Shown one piece after another: positions 45,953 through 57,544 of a DNA stretch of 64,000 bases (position 1 is the first letter of the stretch; every line of letters begins with the position of its first letter). Both the position numbers and the translations under genes were made by a program. The stretch comes from Pyrrhosoma nymphula. Its lineage: Eukaryota; Arthropoda; Insecta; Odonata; Coenagrionidae. The notes under the pieces were generated by a model. That model searched no databases and was not told the DNA's origin. It saw nothing but the letters and a program-made list of their open reading frames with translations. The stretch spans positions 2,790,001 to 2,854,000 of the forward strand of contig OY754330.1 of NCBI GenBank assembly GCA_963573305.1, written 5' to 3'.

Positions 45953-48440
45953 TATTATTTTTTGTCATTGATTCCGTATGCAATTTTATTGCGTCGTGTT
46001 GTTTCAAGATTTAGGAATGCAACCAGACGAACTTCACATTTATTTACCAATGCATGTCTTAGGATGAGTTTCAACTTGTTTTCTTGTCGGTGATAGAATA
46101 TGATGGTCTGTGCCGCATTTCCTTCTGCGACTGGTTGCTATTTTTGTCCGGGGTTTTAGCTTTCATTCATGGCATTCAGTCGCTAGAATCGAACATGGGC
46201 CTCCTCGGCGGAGGAAGTCCATCTCTCCCATTCATCGCTGCAACTAGGCGTGCGCGAAGTTGCGCGTGTGTTGCGAAATTTCCTTTGAGCTCAATTGGGA
46301 CTCTGCTAAAGATTTCCTGCGTATGTGTTGGTTTGGGATCTTCAAGTTCTTTATTAATGCGAAATACGGTCGCTCGTGGCGCTCCGTCTCCCGAGACTTC
46401 ACATTGACGCTGATGGCGTGTTTGAAATAGAGCGATCCGGTGAATGGTTGAAGCCATTTCTATCGCATGTCCCCTTGTGTGTTCAACTCCGTAAAGTTGT
46501 CGAATTCTAGTTTATCGTGTTCGTAGATCGTAGAAGGGATAAGTATGCCTCATTAAAATGCGCCCTGATATGCGAGTACTTCTTTGGATTAATGGTACTG
46601 CATGTTTATCGGTCAAGAACATATTCCTTTGCTACTTGCACACTACTATGCTGCAAGGTGCTACATGGTGCATCATTTTTATTCACAATACGCTCATGTT
46701 GGCGTATAGTAATTTTTTTCAAGTACCCTAATGGTTGACAAATTAGTGACAAACTTATTTATCATATTCCTCAATTTTGTTTCTATAATAACTGCTCGAT
46801 ATTGCGTTTTCTCATATTTCGTGTTGGTTTTGATTCAATGAGGTAGTTCGATTAATATTTTCTGACTTGCATGCATGATTGCTAATGCTCTAGCATCTGT
46901 CTTGCTTACAGAGTTCGCCTTAGATATCGACCGATCGACCTCCTAGCTGAGCTCTCTTTAACAATCCTGTTCAAAAGTCAAACGAGGGCATTTCAACGAC
47001 CTATACCTTATCGGATCATATTTAGTTCCAATGGGTGATATTAAATTCTTTTCCTCCTCAAGGCAGATGGGTGACCTCTCACCAGATAAGATGCCATGTA
47101 ATATTTGGATATATACTCTCTTTTCTTATCGATGAATTTGGATGTGATGGTTGTCCTTTTGCATTTGGATGTGTTAGCCGTATTTTTGGGAGCTGTGTTT
47201 TTTTATTCTCTTTCCTCGTCTCCCTCGTTCTTCCTTGAGCTGCCATCTGTAAAAGGATGTATACATCTCTGAAGCCTTGTGTGTCGGATTACTTGCGTCC
47301 TTTTTCTTTCATCCTCTTCTAACGGTCGAGTCATTATGAACTCGGAAGAGTTCATGGACCTCGTCTGGATGTAGGTCAAACATCTCACGGGGACGTGAGG
47401 GTGTTTTTTTTCGTATTTTAGATTGAGATTGAAGAGTTTAGAGTGAAATTTGGTCATCTCTACTCTCTCCTCCTTGTGGACTGTTAGCGCACTCAGGATT
47501 ACGGAACCCACGCTGCTTTCGAGGAGGTAGAGTTGTATTAACTTTCCTTGCTTCTTGGGCGGGTAATAAATCTGTCTCCAGCAAAATCTTGCGGGGAGGC
47601 AAAGCTATCCCCTCAAGGACACTGACAGTTTCTCGTTCTCTCGCAATTTTCGTGTCCTCTCCTCGAGAGAGAACACACTCTGCTAATCGTCTTTGGTGTG
47701 ATATACCATCCGGGCTCCTTTCAGTGATATAGTGACTTTGAGAGGGGAGAGTAACACTGCCAGTGAAGAAATGCTGGATGCAAAAATGTTGCCGCGAGTA
47801 GTTTAAAATGTTCTTACGTTGGAAACACATTATCGTTAACTTTGAATGTAGCAGCCTCGATTTATCAGAGTTGTAATAAAAATGTGCCTCTGGGTCTGAT
47901 GCTAGTCTACTCTGGCTGTATAAAATGTAAAATTCGAGAGAAATGTTAACCATTGAAATCCCTGTACAGCAGAGAGAGTAATTCTGGAGAGTAGGTAATT
48001 ATTAATTTCATTTTACAGTAATCAGTGATCAAACATTACTTATGGGTTAACTTTCTACTTATGTAGAAGTTGAGAGCCACGTTCTGAAAGATGTCTGAAG
48101 AAAAATGAAGTGTGGAAGGTTCTGCTCCTGTGATAATTAGCGGCCCGAGGGACCCGGTACACAACCCACTCCTTGAATTCATTCTGCATCAAGAATGTAA
48201 AAGAACGTGTGACTAAAATTGTGTCACGTGATCGATTGGTTAGTTTAATCATCGTGTAAAATCCTCTAATCCTCCCCTCCACCCCTCTGCATCTTTAATA
48301 TGAACTTCTTTGAAAGCGATATACACGCAACCCGCTCAAATGGGAGACCATGTTGCGCATTAAGAGATGAAGTATATTGTTGTATTTTTTCATTCCCGTT
48401 TATAACGGGCCAGTTGATGTTGCGCAAATATGCCCTTGTC
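45953..48440. other. No recognised gene; 171-codon minus-strand frame
   Basis: The frame 47,438-47,953 (minus, 171 codons) is among the longest in the window but has no recognisable domain, signal or repeat. A second frame of 102 codons adjoins it (47,203-47,511). They could be a decayed transposon protein or chance frames. Confidence 0.35.
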
Positions 48441-48441
48441 T

Positions 48442-48583
48442 ATGTTGGTGGTTGTTCGGGCTTCCGACCGGGTGGTCAAACTCTGCTCCATTTCTGCCGA
48501 CGACTCGTTCATCAAAACGTCGGCAGAAACGGAGTCGAGTTTGACCACCCGGTGTGGGAAACCCAAAGAACAACCACCAACAT
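48442..48583. mobile_element. Hammerhead palindrome 8, decayed
   Basis: Arms 48,442-48,502 and 48,518-48,583 share GGTGGTTGTT, GGGTGGTCAAACTC and TTCTGCCGACG. Reading outward, the arms contain GAAATGGAGCAG (left) and GAAACGGAGTC (right), which fit the hammerhead 3' half (AC GGA GU, then C). The minus strand of the left arm has UUGAUGA at 48,509-48,515 in place of CUGAUGA. Confidence 0.6.
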
Positions 48584-49150
48584 ATCGCATACACACCGGG
48601 TAAGCCTTGGATCTTTCATGGCCTTATCTCTATCAGGAAAGTATGTGTCCTATAAACCCTCACTCAGTGCACGTGAGCATCTGATCATCAGCTCTACTAC
48701 TGATAGAAGGAAACTACTAAACTCATCCAATAATGAACGGGTGCTTGACTCTGCTGTTTGGTAGTCGAAAGTTGAATAAGATGTGTTTTGCGAATCGGCG
48801 TATCCAAATTATTTATGGTGCTCTCTCTCTCTGTTGTCATGACGATGGTGGTTGTTTAAATGCACCTTCCGAACTAATTACGCGCCCAGATTGCCCCTCC
48901 CTAGTGTTCGTGTTGCGCGTTATTGAGATTGTTTTTGTTTTTAATAATAATACACACGAGAAGCTCTCTGCGCACTCGTGGTGATGGACTCTCGCTTCAG
49001 CTGTTCCCGTGTCCCTCTGCCCTCCCTGCCATCATCGTCACACGGACATTGGTGGGCCCCAGCGGAGACGGCGGCGGCGATTTGGATTTGCGTCTGGGAG
49101 TGCCGAAATGCCGACTGGTCGTGGTGGCGTTTCCGAGAGGTCGGAGACCT
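48584..49150. other. No supported gene
   Basis: (CT)n occurs near 48,823-48,834. GC-rich sequence after 49,010 has overlapping frames on both strands without domains. Confidence 0.45.
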
Positions 49151-49330
49151 GGGGGGCTATTCTGTATGTTCTCGGAATTTCCGAGCCTCGGAAGTGACGA
49201 AATTTTGACGTCACAGCCCCTCAAATTTCAAATAGGGCCATTCAATAGTTGTGATTTGTCGGGGCTGTGACGTCAAATCCACGGATTTTCCGAGGTTTGT
49301 CCGTGTAGAGTCCTTACTGAATAAGGCCCC
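49151..49330. mobile_element. Short MITE with paired TGACGTCA sites
   Basis: A 180-bp element with ends GGGGGGCTATTCTGTA and TACTGAATAAGGCCCC (imperfect inverted repeats of a GGGGCYTATTCNGTA type common in arthropod MITEs). Inner 17-bp arms TTTGACGTCACAGCCCC (49,204-49,220) and their exact inverse (49,261-49,277) each contain a cAMP-response-type palindrome, TGACGTCA. Non-coding. Confidence 0.7.
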
Positions 49331-49493
49331 TGTCCTCTATTCCCGTGTGTGTGTGCGTGGGCTCTTCATTAAAATTAAAACACTTCCCTCTGTGCGACGG
49401 ACGGACTATCTCTTCCTACCCTACCCCCCTCACCTCCCTCCACTTTAAATTGACGGACCACCGACCGACCCCTTTCTCTTCCGGGTTACAAAT

Positions 49494-50074
49494 TTAAGGT
49501 GGGTTTGAGCGAGATATATTTCCCATAGAGTCATAATGGAGACCATATTAGAATTTTATATTTTTTATTTCAGCGTCTGTGAGAAGTGTGAAGTAATTAT
49601 TGTGATATTAATGGTGTAAAAAATAGTTAAATATATGACAAAAATTCTCCGTAATTAAATAAATATATCTAAGTAAGTCTCTAACATGGCTCATTTTTTC
49701 ACGCCGTACGGCTAAAAAGCCTTCAAAACAGCAGGTCTTTTTTGCGAATCTGTAAAAATTACTACGGTGAGTAATTGACATTTTTAATAACCAGTTGCGA
49801 AAACATACAGACTACGCACAGTTAGTTTTTTGACGATATCTATTAAATTGAAATTCATATTTTTTTTTTCAATATTCTCCCTCTGGAGCGCACAGCCGTA
49901 ATCTATCCCATGTCATACAGCCCATATTTTCAGGCAAATTGCCCCAAAAGTAGTTCGGCAAGAGGTTAATATTTTGATACGTATCATTTGAAAGATGTGA
50001 GTTTTTTCTTTAAATTGAGGTCAAACTCGTCCAATTCTAGGTGAGGTGGTATATTTCGCTCTCAAACTACCTTT
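49494..50074 (-). mobile_element. TTAAGG-type MITE, family A copy 3
   Basis: Starts TTAAGGTGGGTTTGAGCGAG and ends CGCTCTCAAACTACCTTTA. It runs in the opposite orientation to copies 1 and 2. Internal landmarks (GGCTAAAAAGCCTTCAAAAC, TCTGGAGCGCACAGCCGTAA) are conserved. Confidence 0.88.
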
Positions 50075-50530
50075 ATTTGGTAATGTACTTACGTACCTGC
50101 CCCCTCTCTCCACTCCCCTACCCATGATTCCTCACAACTGTCCCTCGCCAACCGTTTTACAAATCGCTCCATTGTGTTTACACAGCCGTTGAGGAACCGT
50201 TTCTGAATCCTCCCGTCTGAATCATTCCAGCTGCTCATTTCCCACCGAAATTTACCGCAAATCCCGCGCGGCCTCGGGCTCAATATGGGACCCCGTGTCT
50301 GGCGATGCTTAATTTCCCACGTCATTCTTCCCCGAGTTTCCAGTGCGCCGAACCCGAAAGGAGTCAAACGGGAACAGTGATATCTTGACGACGATAAACA
50401 GTGCGTCGTGTGACCGTGGTATCTTAAAAAAATACGAAATGACTGATTTGATCCCTACTATCTCTTCCGTAACCTTTTAAAACCATTATACTTTTCTTAT
50501 CAGCTTAAGCAGAAATTTTTCAACTTCACT
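50075..50530. other. Spacer between two MITE copies
   Basis: A 92-codon minus-strand frame (50,089-50,367) lies in GC-richer sequence but has no recognisable domain. Otherwise nothing is seen. Confidence 0.4.
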
Positions 50531-51101
50531 TCAGGTGGTTTGAGCGAGATATTTCCCATATTCATAGTGAAGGCCATATTCAAATTTTATTCTTTGATTT
50601 CAGCGACTGTAAGAAGTAAGAAATAAATATTGTAATATTAATGGCGCAATGATATAGTTATATAGCCCAAAATTCTCAGTAATTAAATAAACAAAGCTAC
50701 ATAAGTCTCTAACTTGACTCATTTTTTCCCGCCGTACGGCTGAAAACCCTTCAAAACAACAGGGTTTTTTTGTGATTCTGTAAAAATTACTACGGCAAGT
50801 AATAGATTAGTTTTTATAAATAGTTGAGAAAACATGCAATCTACACACCGTTAGTTTTTTGACGAAATCTAGGTGCTATAAGTTCCTATTTCCTTCAATA
50901 TTCTCCCTCTGGAGCGCTCAGCCATAATATATCCCATGTAAAACTGCTTGTATTTTCTGGCAAATTGCTCGAAAAGTAGTTGTTCGGCAAGGGGTTGATA
51001 TTTTGATATCATTGGAAAGATGAGAGTTGTTTCTTAATAAATGAGGCCAATTTCATCAAATTCTAGGTGAAGTGATTTTTCGCTCTCAAACCACGCCTTA
51101 A
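50531..51101 (-). mobile_element. TTAAGG-type MITE, family A copy 4
   Basis: Starts TCAGGTGGTTTGAGCGAG and ends CGCTCTCAAACCACGCCTTAA, in the same orientation as copy 3 and about 460 bp from it. Shared internal blocks include TGACTCATTTTTTCCCGCCG and TCTGGAGCGCTCAGCC. Divergence between copies 3 and 4 suggests separate insertions or an old tandem duplication. Confidence 0.88.
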
Positions 51102-54100
51102 GGGAGGAACCATCGTGTTACGCATGCCCGATAACCTACTCTTGATTTGACGTATTCTATAGTTCATGGTTTTTCCTATCGAATGGAATAATATCGATAT
51201 GTTATCGACCATTTAATACAGATATATGGATTTGAAAATGATAGATTTTCACATTTAAATGCATTTTTTTATGGGAATATGATGACCTCCCTTCACATAA
51301 CTTTTTTATCTCAATTTTGGCCGGAGCAATATAGTTTTTTTAAACTAGTGTAACGTGCACTAGTTAATGAGGTATTCAGTTTATGTTTTTCAGCTTAGGT
51401 CATTGGAAATTAAACGTCAGAAATAATGTTTATAAAACATCCTGTTTTCTTACTAGCAAGGAGCCAGCATGTTGCGGTGATTGTGGCTACTATAGGCTCC
51501 TCAGTGGCAACATTGCCAAATACTTGGAGGTAAAATATGAAATACGGTGTAGAGGTTAAGTAGACTGCTTGTATTTTAATCCTCATGTTACATTTATAAA
51601 TTCAATTATGACTTTTCCAAGTTTGCCCTCAGGCAACATTGCACGGAAATACACGTTCGTTTTTCAGTGGGCTGTATCAACGATAATATAAGTGAGGCGG
51701 TGCTCATAGTAATCGTAGTTTCCGACGTCTTAGGTGTTAGGACGATTACTGTTCCCAATACTACGTTGGTAACCTTTTTTGGCTGCTATTGCGTTAATCC
51801 AGAATTTTCAAAACTTTTTCGATAGCTGGTCCAAATATGCTTTAAATTGCTCCTCAGAAGAGAGACTCGTGCATGGGGCTGGCACATTGAGGCTGGCACA
51901 TTGAGGCTGGCACATTGAGGCACGTCAAAAATGCGTTGACATGAGTAGGGCCAATCACAGCGTCACCCATACCTAACGTAAAATCACGATTAAGAAATCC
52001 GCCTTTCACCATGAATGCCAAACGCTCAGCTCAAATGGACTTAGAATCACCTTTATTGTCAACATATTTCACACTTCTTAGGTACCTAAAGCAGCCTTCA
52101 CACATTGATGTCATAAGTCATGGGACTTGTCTCAGGGTTGGGATGACTTTTGAAAGACAAAACCGCTTTGTGCCAGCCACATTAGTGGAAATTGATAGTC
52201 CATTTGCGAGCAAGAAAAAATTATACTCTCTTAGAGTTGTATCTCCTGGAGCGATAAAACACTTACGTAGACGGATAAGAATAGCTGCCGCGCAAGGAAC
52301 GTCAAGTCAACAATTCTGCTTCCTTAAACTGCGCGATAGTCGTCATTGGTCGTAAATTCTTCTGCGTTTCTTGAACCAGTCCGTAAGTTATCAAAACTTT
52401 GAGCCTTCTTTTTTTAATAAACCTACCCTTGTGCCGTTATCCATTTTAAGAAAAGGAGTCAATAGGCGCTTTATCCCACCAAACATGAATATACAATGAA
52501 TATGAATATAGTATATGTATATTCATGCCACCGAAAATGAGATGATGGTGACAAGGTAAGGGCGATGAAATTGATTTATGAATTAAGGTGAGGAAGCGAA
52601 TGAAGCAACGAACAAATGATTGTAATGAAAAATAATGGGAGATGATAATGCAAATGATGAATGCAATATCTATAGCGGAATGAAACTGTTTTGAATAGGC
52701 ATTTGAAAACATTAATCACTTCAATCAAGTCGCAACAAGACACCATACGGCATTGTAGTTTTCAATTGTTTATGCAATATCGGTGTGGCCGTGTGCTTTT
52801 TTTTATCTATTAACATTAAAATATAGTTCAAAACTAGACTTTTAATTAGTATTTTTAAATTTTTTAAAGTCGGAGGATGATTTCCATTCATCAGTCGATT
52901 AATAAATTTTGCCTAAATAGCAACGGAGGCTGCAGTCAATGCTATATTTAGTTTTCATTATGTTTGCAAAACTGTTGTGTATCATATTGTTTTATGATAT
53001 TTTACCCTTCCTCAGAGTTTGAACACATATTTTAAAATAAAAAATGCATCTTTAAGCCTAAATTTTCTCAGTATCGCAAATTATACTTATCATGAGAATA
53101 CAGTATTTCGAAGCGCAGGTTTCTCCTTTAACAACCAGTTGGCTTCAACTTAATTATCCATGACTGTAATTTTCTTTAGATAATGCCCAAAATACTGGTG
53201 CAGTATGCAAGTATGTTTTTTATCATACCACAGCATTCGCGTTCTCAAGCAGGATAGTCAAGAGTATGAATGCCCCAATGTTGGGAACTGCTGTCTGCTC
53301 AATTTCTGAAAAGCACCACTGCTATTATCAGAAAACAACGTTACGACATAGACTCCTGTTTCCCGAGAGTCTGTCTCAATGTGAATTCTTTGCTGGTTGG
53401 AAAGAATCGCTGTCATAATCTCTTTGCTTTTGTTTTGTTAATATTCTTCGCCTCTCAAAAGCCTTATTAACCAGTCGGATGTAATCCAATTGAAGACATG
53501 GTTTTCCTACAAATTGTCAGTTCAATGGATGTAATAATGTTTATGACCCGCGAACGAATACAATCCTGAACATGATCAAGGTAGCGCCCCTGCCTCTTCT
53601 TACCTTCAGCTCGTGCAGGAAGATACACAATGTTTATGACAGCGAACGGTGAGAAAATATTAAATTTGATTTAGAGCTTCTGTCACTCCCATCTTGCTCT
53701 TTCACATTTATCTGGCCGTCGGTCAGGAGATATCAGATGGTGATAGTTTTCTCTCGTCTGTTATGAAGCTAAGTGCATACTAAATCGTCACGGAAAAGTT
53801 CATTAAAATGTCAGGAATTGTCTGAGAATTCTATAACCGAAAACTTACGCGTAACTCCCTTACATGTGGGAGAGGCGTGCTCTTCATTTCTTGATCATAT
53901 TTTTAAAAATGTGTAATCGTGGAGAGAAAACTTGCGCATTCCGTTGATCACGTGGTTGGCAAACTGCCTCGTCGACTGTGTAATTTTTTTCTTGTCGTCA
54001 TCTTCTAAATGTTTTTTTTTTTTCAATAGAAAAAATGAAACAGGAGTCTTCCTCGGGAGAATCATTATTATTTTTTTTCCACACACGTGGCATGTGGCAG

Positions 54101-54425
54101 CGAGTGTTGTCGTCCTGCTCCCTTGCTTTTCCCTATCCACACCCATGTGTCTCTCTATCTTCCGAGAGCGCCCTCTGCCGAGGTGACTGGTGGATGACGC
54201 CGCGTGCACCTCCTCCGTGGGTGGTGTGGTGCACGAGTGCAGTGCACGCTCGTTTGTGTCTCTCGCTGGCGCGCCGCGGCCGTCGTCCTGCGTCGTTGGC
54301 ACGCGGGACCTGCGGCGGAGAACGACGAAGGCCGTGACGAGCACAGTCCGTCACTTTGTGAAGAATAGGGGCGCGTTCCGAAATGCACTGCCAGTACTGT
54401 TCCGTAATCAACTGGCAGTACCGCA
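51102..54425. other. No supported gene
   Basis: The frame 52,011-52,355 (plus, 114 codons) begins in fair context but has no recognisable domain. Frames around 53,895-54,344 overlap on both strands in GC-rich sequence. A 14-bp tandem repeat is listed separately. Confidence 0.4.
51877..51918. repeat. 14-bp tandem repeat, three copies
   Basis: GGCTGGCACATTGA occurs three times without spacers. It is a simple minisatellite, not a spaced array. Confidence 0.9.
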
Positions 54426-54429
54426 CAGT

Positions 54430-54512
54430 GACCAATGACGTCAGCCAATTGATGACGTTTCTCACTGTGAACTCTACTGCCGCTGCTGGAGCCCAAGAGC
54501 AGCAGTCAGTCT
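54430..54512 (+). promoter_or_regulatory. CCAAT/CRE promoter-like cluster
   Basis: In 30 bp there are two CCAAT boxes (54,432-54,436 and 54,445-54,449), a full CRE TGACGTCA (54,436-54,443) and a further TGACGT (54,453-54,458). An initiator-like TCAGTC lies at 54,506-54,511. TGCCAGTACTGTTCCG and TGGCAGTACC repeat upstream. An ATGGCGG in good context at 54,543 opens only nine codons, so any transcript would need splicing not seen here. Confidence 0.4.
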
Positions 54513-54599
54513 GCAGTAAAGCAGCAGACAGCCATCGAACAAATGGCGGAAAAATCAAATCTACAACGTTAATAAATAATATCAGAAGAGTTTAGAGAA

Positions 54600-55602
54600 A
54601 CTGCTTCAAACATTTTTATGTTGATATCGGCGAGAAAGAAAAGTCTCGATGCACTTAAATAGCCAACAGCATCTGATTACCGTATAATAGTTTATAAAAC
54701 GCATTTATTTGTCAAGTATGTGAGGTATAATGAAGTACCAGCAATAATCGTACCGGTGAATATTTCAATATAATAAAAGCGTTAATAAAATGACGAGGGA
54801 GTGAAGAACATAACGAGTGATACAAGTAGAGAGGCCATTATATTTGCGAATGAAAGCGACTTGTGAAATTACCAAAATTTAATTTAGTGTCATGAATAAT
54901 TTGGTGAGATTTTTGTGAAAACAGTCTTTACATTTGCTTTTCTTTTATGCTTTAACAATTAGTTTTTTTATCTTCAATGTATAATTAATATTTTTAATCA
55001 TAGCAACTGTGAGTTTATGGTGGGACTATGCTGTGGAGATAGTAATTCATTGAATTAGCAGTAGTTATTCACTTGGATTCCTTTCGAGACCTTGGATTTA
55101 AAATATCTCTTAAAAATTAGTGCACACAAAAAGCCTGTATTTTATTTTCGCCATTCATTGAGATTTTGTTATTTAACTCTTTCATTCCAATACTGGGATT
55201 TCTTTTCGAAAGGCAAGGCTGTTCCATTGTTAGTTTCTCCCTGTATTGAACTGATTTTTCTGTTAACGAAGGTGAAGTAGGCTGTTTTACTGTGAGTTGA
55301 AATCAGCCATTGGAACGAATGCCGATCCCATATCTGTCGGATAATAAATTCAAATGCTCGACGCGGTCTCATTCCTTCGATACCTCCGTCGTCCTTGAGT
55401 TTTGCTCGTCGTGTTGCTTTTAGCATCTGGGGGAGGGGGTCGTAATTCGCGGCTGTGTGTTGCTTGGAGTGTGTGGTCCATGTCGTTAACCTTGGGAGTC
55501 CCAATTTTCTCTCGGTGAGGACGTGCTGGACGCCACACGCATATTTTCGGTAAGTTCACCTTAGACAAGTTGTTCCTTAATTGCAAGGGATTTTTGAACT
55601 CA
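54600..55602. other. No gene recognised
   Basis: AT-rich sequence. Minus-strand frames at 55,169-55,504 and 55,350-55,634 are unrecognised. Confidence 0.45.
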
Positions 55603-55882
55603 ATATTCTCAGGCGTAACATTGTGGAAATCCATATTGACGGAATCAATACAAACTTCGTTTATTTCACAATGAATCTTATTTAATACTACCTGTTTAGT
55701 CGCATAGGCGACCTCTTCCGGTTGTACATTTTCTTGTCAAGCACAAGTTCTTGTCAGTACATAATATTATATTCTGTGCTTGAGAAGAAAATGTACAACC
55801 TGTAGTTGTCGGCTATGCGATGAAACAGGTAGTATTAAATAAGATTCATTGTGAAATAAACGATGTTTTTATTGATTCTGGC
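55603..55882. mobile_element. Hammerhead palindrome 9, same family as 16.5 kb
   Basis: The left flank (TCTCAGGCGTAACATTGTGG, AATCCATATTGACGGAATC) matches 16.5 kb. Arms 55,638-55,745 and 55,775-55,882 are inverse copies around a 29-bp centre. The right arm reads CCTGTAGTTGTCGGC...GCGATGAAACAGGTAG, a damaged version of the 16.6-kb hammerhead motif. Confidence 0.75.
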
Positions 55883-56440
55883 AAAGGATTGGTGAATCTG
55901 GCGAAATGTGGAGGACCGCTTTGAATTTAAACACTTTTTACCATTTTTAGCCTTTATTATATATTTATATTAGTTTTTTTTAGATCTTGTTAGCTTTCGC
56001 AAAACGTAAGTGAATCCTCAAATATTAGAGTATATTTACATGTAATTCCATCGTTATAATTTAGTTATTCATCTGTAAATACTTTATAAATCACTCAATT
56101 CCATATAAAGTTGTTCGTATGCTTGTCTATCCCCTTCCCCGCTTATCTGTATCATTCTCCCATGTTACCCGGCTTTTAAAATTCCACTGTCTCTTAAAGT
56201 TGCCATCAATTTTTTTTGCCTTAATCGAATGTTCTCCTGCCTCTCTCCTTGCTATTCCTAATTCTTCAAGTTTGTTTTCCTTTTGTCCGTTTAATTTTCT
56301 CGAGTCTTCTTCAGACCCTCATATCAAGATCCTCTATTCTAGTTTCATTCTATTTTCGCGACGAACAAACCATGACAAATCCCTATGCTCCGCTCAACGT
56401 TAGAGCTTTCACTTTTCTTTGCCTCTTTACACACACAGCC
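55883..56440 (+). other. Pyrimidine-rich stretch leading to LINE-type tail
   Basis: A pyrimidine-rich plus strand with a 94-codon frame of no clear identity precedes the tail at 56,441. It may be the decayed 3' end of the same non-LTR family as 16.1 kb. Confidence 0.4.
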
Positions 56441-56490
56441 CCCTGCCACGCACCCTTGAGGTGGCTTGCAGGGTATTTTGTATACGTACA
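56441..56490 (+). mobile_element. 3' tail of a non-LTR-type element, copy 2
   Basis: CCCTGCCACGCACCCTTGAG then GTGGCTTGCAGGGTATTTTG matches the 16.3-kb copy at all but a few positions and forms the same hairpin. Confidence 0.65.
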
Positions 56491-56900
56491 CAGTAAGGAG
56501 GGAGTGAATTGAATTTTGCTGAGGATATGGGATTCTTGTTGTGGTTTTGCCTCTTTTAATGTACTATGGTTTCCATAAGTCTGAGTGCATCCACTTTGCC
56601 CCATTCTACACACCGTAGAATGGGGCATGGCCGGAAAGGTTTTGAAAATTGGCACCACCTGCAGACTGCGTCTTTTGCTGGGCTAGCTTCACTTGTCGTG
56701 AGACGACGGTGGAGTATGAGTTACTGAACGAAAGAATCGGCGGGGACGGAGTAAAACACGGGAGAGGAAAACCCCATCGGGATGCACCGAAGGTTATTCG
56801 CGCTCATGCGGTTGCGACGCGACGATGAGGCCTCCGACTTGGGTGATTTTCGTTCTCGAAATTCACATTTGTGCTCACGAGTAACCCACTCTGTAAAAGC

Positions 56901-56975
56901 GGCGCGGTAGCCGCGTGGTTAAGACTGCATCGAAAGGCGTATTTAAAACATTCCCAGGTTCGATGCTCAGTGTCT
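56901..56975 (+). repeat. tRNA-like module in left arm
   Basis: GGCGCGGTAGCCGCGTGGTT and AAGACTGCAT resemble a tRNA D-arm with A box. GGTTCGATGCT at 56,958 is a B box. The predicted cloverleaf is not complete, so it is a tRNA-derived SINE head rather than a tRNA gene. Confidence 0.55.
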
Positions 56976-57544
56976 GTCTTTTTTTCTCTCAAGTAATTTC
57001 AATATGATTGTGATAATGAACCTCGAGTACAGCCTCTTTATATCAACGGACCCGGTACTGTTTATTATATTACAGGCATTCAATAATGATGGAGGACTAC
57101 TTAATACTAAATTAGAATCCTTGAATCCTTATTTCTCCTTAAGCCAATCTATTCACAGTGAATAAATACTTACACGCCTCACTAGCTGAATATTTTTGGT
57201 CTAACATTGAGTATGGCAAAATCTCCCGAGAGGTAAAATCCCTATGCTCGAAACAAATCTCTCGTTTTACCACCAGGATATCAAGTCACATTCTAGGTAT
57301 GATATTTTGGTGATCCGCGAGTGATACGTATCATCGAAATGTCTTAGATAGGCCTCTTATTCAAACTCCTAGGGCTCAAAGAAATAATATGCTGTGAAAA
57401 ACAGTATTGATGCTATCGAAAGAGGGTTTCTCAGCAAGTGGGTATACGAGCGAAAGTAAATCATACGGCTTGGGCCGAAAAAAGTATCAAGTTATTTATT
57501 TACCGTAGTCTTCTGACGATTATTGTTTTCTGGACATATATTGA

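Noticed and set aside
47438..47953. 171-codon minus-strand open frame
   Set aside because: No domain, start context or splice signals were recognised; one frame of this length is not compelling in 64 kb. A profile search against transposon proteins would decide.
51877..51918. Three identical 14-bp units considered as a CRISPR-like array
   Set aside because: The units are directly contiguous with no spacers, and the context is eukaryotic.
53895..54558. Cluster of overlapping frames up to 149 codons
   Set aside because: Same GC-content effect upstream of the CCAAT/CRE cluster, with no recognisable protein features.
56901..56975. Complete tRNA gene
   Set aside because: A and B boxes are present, but the acceptor stem and anticodon arm do not form a full cloverleaf. 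It is better read as a SINE-type head.
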